A DNA stretch of 8,108 nucleotides, taken from contig CABQAB010000086.1 in NCBI GenBank assembly GCA_902461985.1, forward strand, positions 1-8,108. Direction: 5' to 3'. A program made the translations under genes and the position numbers. This DNA comes from an uncultured Bacteroidales bacterium. Its GTDB lineage: Bacteria > Bacteroidota > Bacteroidia > Bacteroidales > UBA932. Position 1 is the stretch's first letter; every line of letters starts with the position of its first letter. Positions 1 to 6,910 of this stretch are shown here, piece by piece. Under the pieces are notes generated by a model that saw only the letters and a list, made by a program, of their open reading frames with translations, made no database searches and was not told where the DNA came from.

Positions 1-2397
1 GAGGTGATAGGTGACCTCCCTGTCTTCCGGAAGATTGTCCTCATAGTCTGTGTCGAGAAGATAAAGTTCTGTTCTTCCGACATTTACAAGCCACAGACGG
101 GCATTGATATTACGGCCCGGGAACGCTATTCTGACTGTCACCCAGTTGCCTTCCGCATCCCTTACAGGCTGTGCCGGGGTTTTCATGAAATCCTGGGCGT
201 CATATTTTGACACCTGCGAGCCCTGTGCCGAGAGAATCTGCGTGAAGTAGCCGTAACGGTAGAAAAGTCCGACAGCAACGAGATTCACGTTCATGTCCGA
301 AGTCTCCTTCAGATAGTCGCCCGCGAGGATTCCGAGACCTCCCGAATAAATCTTGAGTGAGGTGTCGAGTCCGTACTCCATGCAGAAGTAGGCTACTGAA
401 GGGTCGGTACGTTCTGCCTTGAGCGCCATATATCCGTCAAACTCGGTCTTGACTGCCTTCAGACGGCCGAGAAAGTCCATGTCCGAGCTCAAAGCCTTGA
501 TTTCCTTCAGACTTATGCGGTCCAGGAGAGCTATAGGGTTTTCACCGCAGCTTTTCCATATTTTCGGGTCTATTGATTTGAAAAGGTCTTTTGCAGACTC
601 ATTCCAGCACCACCAGAGGTTCTGGGACAAGGTTTCAAGATCCTTCAAGGTCTCCGGCAGATGCCGGGACACAAAAACACTGCTCCACGAAGGGCTGTTC
701 ACATCGTTCTTTCTGTATTCCATTGGTTTATCATCCCTGAACTCAGGGAATGCTCCTTTTTCTGATATTACTTTTTCTATTGCTTTTGAATAAGCTTCCT
801 TATAATAGGCTATATTCTTGTCCCACAACGCGATTTCAGAGACCTCGCGTGCATTGTCCATATAGGCTTTGCGGTCCTCCCTGGACAGACGTGCGATCTC
901 CCGTATGCGTCCCACGGTCTCCTCCACCACATTCCTGTAGTTGGAATCGTTTCTCGTCACCACGGCAATGCCAGGATGCTGCTTTCCGTAATGGCTGCGC
1001 ACCCACTGTCCGAAGCCGGCGAGAGAAGTGGTGAGGGTAGGCACCTTGAATGCCAGAGACTCAAGCGGAGTATAGCCCCACGGCTCGTAGTACGACGGGA
1101 AGAGCGCGAGGTCCATACCGTTGAGAAGGTCGTAGTAAGGCATATTGAACACTCCGTCGTTGCCGTTGAGATATGACGGAATGAAATACACCTTTACTTT
1201 GGACTCAGGTCCGTTGGTGAGGCCCAGTTCGTTGATACGCCTGATGACCGAATCGTATTCCGGATTCATCAGGACATGGGAAGTGAGGGTCCTGTACTGG
1301 GAAGCCTCACCTGAAAGTTTGGCCAGCAGATTCCGGTCCGGGCCATTGTGTCCTGACGGTATCATTATGAACGCCTGTATGCTGCGTCCTTCGTAGTCGG
1401 AGCGGTTGAGGGCGTCAAGGGCGTCGATGAACACGTCTATACCCTTGTTCTTCCACTCATAACGTCCGCCTATGCAGAGCAATATGGCATTCTCCGGGAC
1501 TTCTTCGCCGGACATCGCCGCGGCCACCCTGATGAGCCGTTCGCGCGCCTCCGCCCTTTTCTGAGGATACTCTTCGTCTGACGGTATGAAACTGTTCTCA
1601 AACCCGTTAGGGGTGATTACGTCAACCTGACGGCCGAGGAACTTGCGGCACTCATTCGCCGTTATCTCGCTGACCGTGGTGAAAACATCGGCATTCACTG
1701 CCGACTTCTCCTCGAGGGAGTGTCTTGCCATCACATTGAACTCGCGGGCCTTCGCAGCCGGGTCGTAGCTTTCAAGTGCGTCATACAGGGGAAGGTTGTT
1801 GCCTGCTATGCAGCGCCCGAGCACTGTGGCATGGGTGGTGAAAACAGTAGCGACCGGGAGACCCGTACCCTTGATGTAGAGCAGTCCCGCGCCTGTCATC
1901 CATTCATGGAACTGCGCCACCACCTTGTCTGAAGGAAAGAGGTTGAAACGGTAGAAGCTCTCTATGACCTTTCCTGCGGCATATCCGAAGAGTGCGGACT
2001 CACGGTAGTCCCAGTTGCCTGTGATGGAATCCACTCCGAATTTCTGCCAGAACTCTCCTAAGATTTCGTTCTGGGACGTAAGATACTGCTTGAAATCGAC
2101 CAGGATTGCGATAGGCTTGCCCGGTACGTTCCATTTGCCGATTCTTACCCTTAGTCCTTCCGATGCGGCCTTGTTCTTCCATGACTTGAACAGAAGAGGT
2201 TCCTCGATGAAGTCAGGATTGTCGGCGGTATGCATCCACACGTCCGGACCTATGAGAATATGATGCCTCTTGTATTCAGCCTTGAGGTTGAGTGCCTTCG
2301 TGGCAATGACTGTGTAAATCCCGCCGACCTTGTTGCAGACTTCCCAGCTGACTTCGAACAGGTAGTCGGGTTTGATAATTTCTGAACTCTGAGCCAT
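1..2397 (-). CDS. glgP: Fused GT3 glycogen synthase / GT35 alpha-glucan phosphorylase (3' end outside window)
   Basis: The frame is open from the ATG at 2397 to the left edge, giving 799 residues. An in-frame stop at 2419-2421 makes this the only nearby ATG. Residues about 1-550 are a GT3 glycogen synthase domain: KVGG at 23-26, FHEW at 163-166, FTTHATVLGR at 186-195, TTVSEIT at 240-246, TPNG at 262-265, GRYEWKNKG at 311-319 (R312 and K318 expected to bind donor phosphates), and YYEPWGYTPLES at 436-447 with the Glu pair E438/E446 in E-X7-E spacing. GT3 enzymes normally transfer glucose from UDP-glucose to the non-reducing end of glycogen. After a linker at about 555-580 comes the start of an alpha-glucan phosphorylase: NLWWCWN at 593-599 (DUF3417-type N-terminus), VAYFCMEYGL at 668-677, YSGGLGILAGD at 684-695. 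Phosphorylase releases glucose-1-phosphate. Its PLP-lysine region is outside the window. Related fusions are, from memory, about 1,400 residues, so roughly 600 are missing. The gene starts 8 bp after the GH57 stop. The domain calls are firm; activity of each half is inferred. Confidence 0.93.
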   Translation of the reverse strand, partial: MAQSSEIIKPDYLFEVSWEVCNKVGGIYTVIATKALNLKAEYKRHHILIGPDVWMHTADNPDFIEEPLLFKSWKNKAASEGLRVRIGKWNVPGKPIAILVDFKQYLTSQNEILGEFWQKFGVDSITGNWDYRESALFGYAAGKVIESFYRFNLFPSDKVVAQFHEWMTGAGLLYIKGTGLPVATVFTTHATVLGRCIAGNNLPLYDALESYDPAAKAREFNVMARHSLEEKSAVNADVFTTVSEITANECRKFLGRQVDVITPNGFENSFIPSDEEYPQKRAEARERLIRVAAAMSGEEVPENAILLCIGGRYEWKNKGIDVFIDALDALNRSDYEGRSIQAFIMIPSGHNGPDRNLLAKLSGEASQYRTLTSHVLMNPEYDSVIRRINELGLTNGPESKVKVYFIPSYLNGNDGVFNMPYYDLLNGMDLALFPSYYEPWGYTPLESLAFKVPTLTTSLAGFGQWVRSHYGKQHPGIAVVTRNDSNYRNVVEETVGRIREIARLSREDRKAYMDNAREVSEIALWDKNIAYYKEAYSKAIEKVISEKGAFPEFRDDKPMEYRKNDVNSPSWSSVFVSRHLPETLKDLETLSQNLWWCWNESAKDLFKSIDPKIWKSCGENPIALLDRISLKEIKALSSDMDFLGRLKAVKTEFDGYMALKAERTDPSVAYFCMEYGLDTSLKIYSGGLGILAGDYLKETSDMNVNLVAVGLFYRYGYFTQILSAQGSQVSKYDAQDFMKTPAQPVRDAEGNWVTVRIAFPGRNINARLWLVNVGRTELYLLDTDYEDNLPEDREVTYHL

Positions 2398-2405
2398 AAA
2401 ACTGA

Positions 2406-3608
2406 TTAAAGCTGTTCTTTAGCGGCCAATGCCTGGTCTACACGAAGCATAAAGTCGCTCAAGACATTCATATAGTTGATAAATGCCTCGTATGGAGTGT
2501 CGTACGGATTGAAATACTTATGTACCGCTCCATCCGAGAAGTATTTTGTGCACATATAGTAGAAGTGGTCGCTCTCCTGGAGGTGTCCGAAATCAGACCA
2601 CAGTTCCGCATCGTTGAGGATGGCCAGTTTCTCCGAAAGGGAGTAGACTTTGCCGAACGCCTCGTTCTGGAGTTCGTTTCCGAGCCATGCGGAAGTGTCA
2701 CGCTCTTCGTCTGCCCAGGAAATGGCGTCAGGAATGCATAGGGAAGCGACAGGTTTGTGCTTGCGGGCTGCACGTGCAGGGGTCACGAATTCGAAGTTGC
2801 CGTCTGCGATGACTGCTCCCGGAAGGGCCTTCATGAATTCGAAAATGCCGGAAGAGGCACTCTGGTGCTCGCCGAAGGTCTCATAGTCCATGAAGAGATT
2901 TACGATTTCCCCGTCACCGGCGTTGAGCCATGAAACGAATTTGTCAGTCGTGAGCGGCCAGTTCTCCCATGAACGGTTGGAGAAACGGAAAGCGATGTCG
3001 TCGCTGAGTCCGGAGTTGCGCAGAAGAAGTTTCTGGTTCTTCTTTGTAGTTGCCTTGTAGACATAGTTCGGGCTCTGCCAGCCGAGCACATGTTTTGCGC
3101 CTTCAGCGAGTATGGTCTTGAACCCGAGTTCACCCACCATATCTGCGATTGAATCGGAATATACAAGCTCCGTGTTGCGGAAAGTGACCGGAGTGACTCC
3201 GAAAGTCTTCTCGATTGCGTCCTTGTGCTTGAGGACCTGATGTTTGAATTCAGACTCTGAAGCGAGAGATGAAAGAGAATGGTAGTAAGTCTCTGAAAGG
3301 AACTCCACACAGCCTGTGTCGGCAAGTTTCCTGAAACTTGCGAGAACCTCCGGGCAGTAGCGGTCGAACTGTTCGAGAGCCGAGCCCGTGATGGAGAATG
3401 CCACCTTGAATGCGCCCTTGTGCTCTTCAATCTGCTGAAGAAGGAGTTCATTCATAGGAAGATAGCACTTCTGGGCTATTCTGCGGAGAATGGTACGGTT
3501 GGTGAAATCATCATAATAATGAGAGTTCTTTCCTATGTCGAAAAACCTGTATTGTCTTAGACGGTTGGGCTGATGTACCTGGAAATACAGACAAACTGAC
3601 TTTTTCAT
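2406..3608 (-). CDS. GH57 family glycoside hydrolase (alpha-amylase/glucanotransferase-like)
   Basis: This 400-residue protein is complete and has no signal peptide, so it is cytoplasmic. The GH57 landmarks are in order: VHQPNR at 11-16 (region 1), GCVEFLSETYYH at 99-110 (region 2), FRNTELVYSD at 143-152 with E147 as expected nucleophile (region 3), and NLFMDYETFGEHQ at 237-249 with D241 as expected acid/base (region 4). The C-terminal helical part has WLGNELQNEAF at 308-318 and SDHFYYMCTKYFSDG at 346-360. The protein is a short, single-unit GH57, lacking the long C-terminal beta domains of archaeal 4-alpha-glucanotransferases. GH57 includes amylases, glucanotransferases and branching enzymes, and the sequence alone does not decide between them. 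Context points to internal remodelling of glycogen. It lies between the GT4 gene (34 bp upstream) and the synthase-phosphorylase fusion (8 bp downstream). Family and catalytic residues are clear; the exact reaction is uncertain. Confidence 0.93.
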   Translation of the reverse strand: MKKSVCLYFQVHQPNRLRQYRFFDIGKNSHYYDDFTNRTILRRIAQKCYLPMNELLLQQIEEHKGAFKVAFSITGSALEQFDRYCPEVLASFRKLADTGCVEFLSETYYHSLSSLASESEFKHQVLKHKDAIEKTFGVTPVTFRNTELVYSDSIADMVGELGFKTILAEGAKHVLGWQSPNYVYKATTKKNQKLLLRNSGLSDDIAFRFSNRSWENWPLTTDKFVSWLNAGDGEIVNLFMDYETFGEHQSASSGIFEFMKALPGAVIADGNFEFVTPARAARKHKPVASLCIPDAISWADEERDTSAWLGNELQNEAFGKVYSLSEKLAILNDAELWSDFGHLQESDHFYYMCTKYFSDGAVHKYFNPYDTPYEAFINYMNVLSDFMLRVDQALAAKEQL

Positions 3609-3642
3609 ATCTGAATATTTTTTGTTTTCCTTTGTTAATATA
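3609..3642 (-). promoter_or_regulatory. A/T-rich leader before the GH57 gene
   Basis: This is the longest gap between genes in the window, at 34 bp. Read on the minus strand it is strongly A-rich, with an AAAAAATATT tract just before the ATG at 3608. A purine stretch (AAAGGAAAAC) lies too far upstream to be a normal Shine-Dalgarno sequence. A-rich, SD-less leaders are typical of Bacteroidota translation starts, so the likely role is ribosome recruitment. No stem-loop terminator and no clear promoter pair was seen, so transcription probably reads through from the GT4 gene. Confidence 0.4.
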
Positions 3643-4947
3643 CTATTTCGCTGCCCCGTTTACTGCGGATTCATACACAGCCTTCACTTTGGCAGCAGCT
3701 GCGTTCCACTTGAGTGCATTGACCTCGTCATACCCGTTCTTGATGGCGAATTTAGAAATCGCAGGGTACTCCAAAAGTCCGTAGATCGCATCCGACATCG
3801 CATCCACATCCCAGAAATCAACCTTCAGGGCATATCTGAGGATTTCAGCGCAGCCGGACTGCTTGGAAATGATTGAAGGCACATTGGTCTGCATTGCCTC
3901 CAGCGGGGAGATTCCGAAAGGCTCCGAGATGGAAGGCATGACATAAACATCAGAAAGCGCGAACATCTTGCGCACGTCGTCGCCCCTGAGGAAGCCCGTG
4001 AAGTGGAATCTGTCCGCAATGCCGAGTCTTGCGACATGACGGATGCAACGGTTGAGCATATCTCCGCTGCCTGCCATCACGAAACGCACGTTGTCACATC
4101 TCTTGAGGACTTTGGCAGCCGCCTCGATGAAATATTCAGGACCTTTCTGATAGGTTACGCGACCGAGGAAGGTGACCACCTTGTCTTTCACGCCCCTTTC
4201 GACCTTCATCTCGGAACGGCCGGAGAAGTCGACGGCGTTATGCACAGTCACGACCTTGGCCGGGTCTATGCCGTATTTGTTGACGACAATGTTACGGGTC
4301 AGGTCACTCACGGTAATCACTTTGTCGGCCTCGGACATGCCCCTCTTCTCGAGAGCGAACACACGGGTGTCGATATTGTCATCGCTGGCACGGTCGAATG
4401 AAGTCGCGTGCACGTGGACGACGAGAGGTTTGCCCGTAAGCTGCTTTGCGGCTATGCCGGCAAGATAGGTGAGCCAGTCGTGGGCGTGGATAACGTCGAA
4501 CTCGTCTTTGTGTTGAAGGGCTATGGTGCCGCCTACCATCGCATAACGCGCCACCTCTTCCATGAGGTTGGTGCCGTATTTGCCGGAGAATTTGAATTTT
4601 TGGCCGTAGGTGATGCGGAAATCCTTCACCTGTCTCTTCCTTTCCTCTTCCACCACCTTGGCGAAGTCTTCAGGAGCGACGTAAGGCACCATATTGGTAC
4701 CCACATGGACGAACTTCACTTTTCCGAGGAATTCATCCACTGATTCCGAGACTGTGTCCACTGCGACATCGCTGGCATTGATGATGCTGACAGCCGACTG
4801 ATCCTCATCTCCGGATGCAGAAGGCATCACGAACAGGACCTTTACGTCATTTTCGGCAAGACCTTTGGTCATACCGTAGCAGGCTGTACCGAGACCGCCG
4901 GCAATGTGTGGCGGAAACTCCCAGCCGAACATAAGGACTCTCATCAT
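3643..4947 (-). CDS. GT4 family glycosyltransferase, probable alpha-glucan (glycogen) synthase-like
   Basis: This is a complete 434-residue GT-B fold retaining glycosyltransferase with no signal peptide. The N-terminal acceptor-side domain opens with WEFPPHIAGGLG (9-20), the glycine-rich loop found in glycogen/starch synthase-like enzymes. HAHDW at 154-158 and VHVHATSFDR at 177-186 follow. The C-terminal donor-binding domain has FLGRVTYQKGPEY at 260-272 (R263 and K268 expected to contact the donor diphosphate), VMAGSGD at 290-296, and SEPFGISPLEAM at 341-352 with the E342/E350 E-X7-E pair. The motifs indicate transfer from a sugar nucleotide, probably NDP-glucose, with an alpha-glucan acceptor inferred from the neighbours. 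It overlaps the GH133 stop by 4 bp (ATGA). Two Met codons stand in tandem at 4947 and 4944. I prefer the first because it gives the ATGA overlap and sits 7 nt after a Shine-Dalgarno-like sequence. Its specificity and its division of labour with the GT3 synthase are unknown. Confidence 0.92.
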   Translation of the reverse strand: MMRVLMFGWEFPPHIAGGLGTACYGMTKGLAENDVKVLFVMPSASGDEDQSAVSIINASDVAVDTVSESVDEFLGKVKFVHVGTNMVPYVAPEDFAKVVEEERKRQVKDFRITYGQKFKFSGKYGTNLMEEVARYAMVGGTIALQHKDEFDVIHAHDWLTYLAGIAAKQLTGKPLVVHVHATSFDRASDDNIDTRVFALEKRGMSEADKVITVSDLTRNIVVNKYGIDPAKVVTVHNAVDFSGRSEMKVERGVKDKVVTFLGRVTYQKGPEYFIEAAAKVLKRCDNVRFVMAGSGDMLNRCIRHVARLGIADRFHFTGFLRGDDVRKMFALSDVYVMPSISEPFGISPLEAMQTNVPSIISKQSGCAEILRYALKVDFWDVDAMSDAIYGLLEYPAISKFAIKNGYDEVNALKWNAAAAKVKAVYESAVNGAAK

Positions 4948-6887
4948 TTCTTTTCCTCCTTCTTGTATTTGTTCAACAAATAGTCAATGCGCAGAAGTGC
5001 AGCGGTACTGCAGGCGCAGGAAATGGCACCGTGAGGCTCGTGAGGAGGGTCTCCGTCATAAAGTTCCGAGAATGCCCCGACACCGTGCTTGTAGATGTCC
5101 TTGTAGAATCCCTCGACAAGATACTCGGCCCTCTTCCAGAAAGAAGGTCCGGCCATCTTGAAATTGAGGTCTATATAGTAGTCGAGCGGTGAAATCCACG
5201 CGCATCCCTGATGGTATGCGAGGTCGCGCTCAACCTGCGAGCCCTCATAGACGCCTCTGTAGGCCTCGTTGCGAGGTGAAAGGCTGCGGAGTCCGCGGCT
5301 GGTGAGCAACTCGTTGGAGATGGTCTGGACGACTTCAGCCTTATGCTCGTCACTCACAGGAGAATAGTCCTGAGCCACAGCGAAAAGCTGATTGTAACGC
5401 ACGGCCATGTTCTGTCCGTTGTTGTCCACATAGTCGGCAAGATAGCCGCCTGCCTCAACCCAGAAGTATTTCTCGAAGTTAGCCTCAACGGACGCCTTGA
5501 CTTCGGACCATTTCCGGATAAATTCCTTGTTCTTCGGATTGTACCTGCCCTCCATTTCGAGAGCGAAGCATATTGAATTGTACCAGAAGGCATTTGTCTC
5601 GACCTGGTACCCGGCCCTTTCAGTCACCGGAACTCCGTTGATGTAGGCGTTCATCGAAGTCAGGGCTGTACGGAACATCTGTGCCCAAAGCAGTCCGTTA
5701 GGATGCAGCACGACTTCGGCACGGTGCCCCGGCAGATAACTTTCGATTACTCCCTTGATGACCGGGCCGTATTTCTTCCACACTTTCTTAGGGTCTGCGC
5801 CCCAGTGGATATACTGCTGGAGAATGTCCGCTATCATGAGCGGAGACTCCACCTGGGTGGTCTTGCGGTAAAGCCTCTCTTCGTTGTTGGCGATGAGGTC
5901 GTCGAGGATATCCTCGAATTCCTTTCCGCCGGCACCGGCATAGAGAGTAAGCCCCGGAAGCGCGGTGATGGTCTCTCTGAGCAGACCCGTTTCAAGCCAT
6001 GTGAGACCGGCATTTATTCTCTTGTGTCCGTTGCGGTTTTCAATCAGAAGGTCCGCATTGTATTTGAGAAGGTCTGAATACGAAGTGATGCTGCCTTTGT
6101 TCTTGACAATGGTGTTGAATTTCCTTGTGAGCGCCTTTACGGACTCTACTGAAACGGAAGCGGACACAACTACGGATTCGCCCTTCCTGAGTCTGAGTCT
6201 GAACGTGCCCGGCATCAGAAGATCCTCACGGCAGTCGAATCCGCGGCGGCTTTCATCGGAATAGGTGATTCCTTTGTACCAGACCGGCGCGTGGTTGAAT
6301 TCTGCAGGGCGGGAGAACTGGATATTCAGGTCCGGGAAGCCTTCATACATGTTGAAAGCCGCCCCGCCCTCGATTTCGTCATAGTCGGTCCTCGCCTCAC
6401 GGTTTTCAGCCGTAAGCTTGTGAATACTTCTGAAGGCTAAGAAAGGTTTGAACTCCACCTCGCAGGACGCCGGAGAAGACACAAGTTCGTACTTGATCAT
6501 CACCTGGTCCGAATCAGGAGCGAGGACAAGAGATTTTCTGATTGTAATCTCGCCTATCTTGTAGGTGAGTGTCGGAACCGGCGCAGCTTCGAAATCGACG
6601 ATGTATTTATGTCCCCTCGGTTCATAAATGTCGCCATAGCAGTGGATTCCGAGATTGAACTTTCTGCCGTTCAGGATTATGCTCTCGTCCAGGCCGGAAA
6701 GCAGGATGTGCTTGCTGCCGCCGAAAGCCTCTACAGGAACAGCGAGAAGTCCGTGATAGCGTCGCGTATTACAATACACAATGGATGTGTTGCAATACGC
6801 CCCTGTTTTGTTCGATCCGATAATCTCCCTCTTGAGCGAGTATTCGAGATTGACCAGTTCGGATTTGTTGAAAGTCAGGAAAGCCAT
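4944..6887 (-). CDS. GH133-type glycogen debranching enzyme-like protein with altered active-site motifs
   Basis: This is a complete 647-residue protein. The start at 6887 is fixed by an in-frame stop two codons upstream (6891-6893). The N-terminal domain (about 1-270) is the bacterial GDE_N beta-sandwich type, marked by YCNTRRYHGLLAVP at 38-51. The C-terminal (alpha/alpha)6 domain resembles amylo-alpha-1,6-glucosidase: TALPGLTLYAG at 308-318, YQVETNAFWYNSICFALE at 427-444, GLRSLSPRN at 532-540, GVYEGSQVERDLAYHQG at 545-561, and SELYDGDPPHEPHGA at 607-621 with E608 at the expected general-base position. GH133 enzymes hydrolyse the alpha-1,6-linked glucose stub at glycogen branch points. Several positions differ from the family pattern as I recall it. 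The usual TWMDA reads TSMNA (410-414, N413 for the expected acid Asp). WGRDT reads LLRET (302-306). DAPLWF reads ESPLMI (347-352). QAWS reads CACS (624-627). The protein may be a divergent enzyme or a glucan-binding pseudoenzyme. The frame is intact. It lies 23 bp after the branching enzyme gene and overlaps GT4. Confidence 0.88.
   Translation of the reverse strand: MAFLTFNKSELVNLEYSLKREIIGSNKTGAYCNTSIVYCNTRRYHGLLAVPVEAFGGSKHILLSGLDESIILNGRKFNLGIHCYGDIYEPRGHKYIVDFEAAPVPTLTYKIGEITIRKSLVLAPDSDQVMIKYELVSSPASCEVEFKPFLAFRSIHKLTAENREARTDYDEIEGGAAFNMYEGFPDLNIQFSRPAEFNHAPVWYKGITYSDESRRGFDCREDLLMPGTFRLRLRKGESVVVSASVSVESVKALTRKFNTIVKNKGSITSYSDLLKYNADLLIENRNGHKRINAGLTWLETGLLRETITALPGLTLYAGAGGKEFEDILDDLIANNEERLYRKTTQVESPLMIADILQQYIHWGADPKKVWKKYGPVIKGVIESYLPGHRAEVVLHPNGLLWAQMFRTALTSMNAYINGVPVTERAGYQVETNAFWYNSICFALEMEGRYNPKNKEFIRKWSEVKASVEANFEKYFWVEAGGYLADYVDNNGQNMAVRYNQLFAVAQDYSPVSDEHKAEVVQTISNELLTSRGLRSLSPRNEAYRGVYEGSQVERDLAYHQGCAWISPLDYYIDLNFKMAGPSFWKRAEYLVEGFYKDIYKHGVGAFSELYDGDPPHEPHGAISCACSTAALLRIDYLLNKYKKEEKK
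4955..4961 (-). promoter_or_regulatory. Shine-Dalgarno-like AAGGAGG before the GT4 start
   Basis: On the minus strand AAGGAGG ends 7 nt before the ATG at 4947 and 10 nt before the alternative ATG at 4944, which is ideal SD spacing. It lies inside the last codons of the GH133 gene, where it encodes part of the Lys/Glu tail KKEEKK. With the ATGA stop/start overlap it would fit translational coupling. Bacteroidota rarely use SD pairing, so the match could be a by-product of Lys and Glu codons. Confidence 0.45.
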
Positions 6888-6910
6888 ATCTTATTTCATA
6901 AAATTTGTTG
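6888..6910 (-). promoter_or_regulatory. Short A/T-rich spacer before the GH133-like gene
   Basis: This 23-bp gap separates the TGA of the branching enzyme from the ATG at 6887. Read on the minus strand it is A/T-rich and has no Shine-Dalgarno sequence, as is common in Bacteroidota. It is too short for a terminator plus promoter, which supports co-transcription. Confidence 0.35.

Noticed and set aside
419..793. 124-codon plus-strand open frame
   Set aside because: It lies opposite the continuous GT3-GT35 fusion frame, which I verified codon by codon. It is a shadow.
2900..3451. 183-codon minus-strand open frame inside the GH57 gene
   Set aside because: It is an alternate frame of the GH57 gene. 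Its translation is rich in Ser/Arg/Thr with no domain motif, while the GH57 frame carries all conserved regions.
3609..3642. Possible terminator or internal promoter in the longest intergenic gap
   Set aside because: No GC-rich stem with a T-run was found and the gap is only 34 bp. The AT content fits a translation leader.
4003..4401. 132-codon plus-strand open frame opposite the GT4 gene
   Set aside because: It is antisense to a strongly conserved GT4 coding sequence. Its composition follows from complementing those codons, and no own start context or motif was seen.
5703..6077. 124-codon plus-strand open frame opposite the GH133-like gene
   Set aside because: It is antisense to the conserved GH133 C-terminal domain and has no recognisable protein features.
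4944..6887. GH133-like gene as a decaying pseudogene
   Set aside because: The frame is intact over 647 codons, the start and stop are clean and the general base is kept. The changes are limited to specific pocket motifs, so a divergent functional protein is more likely.
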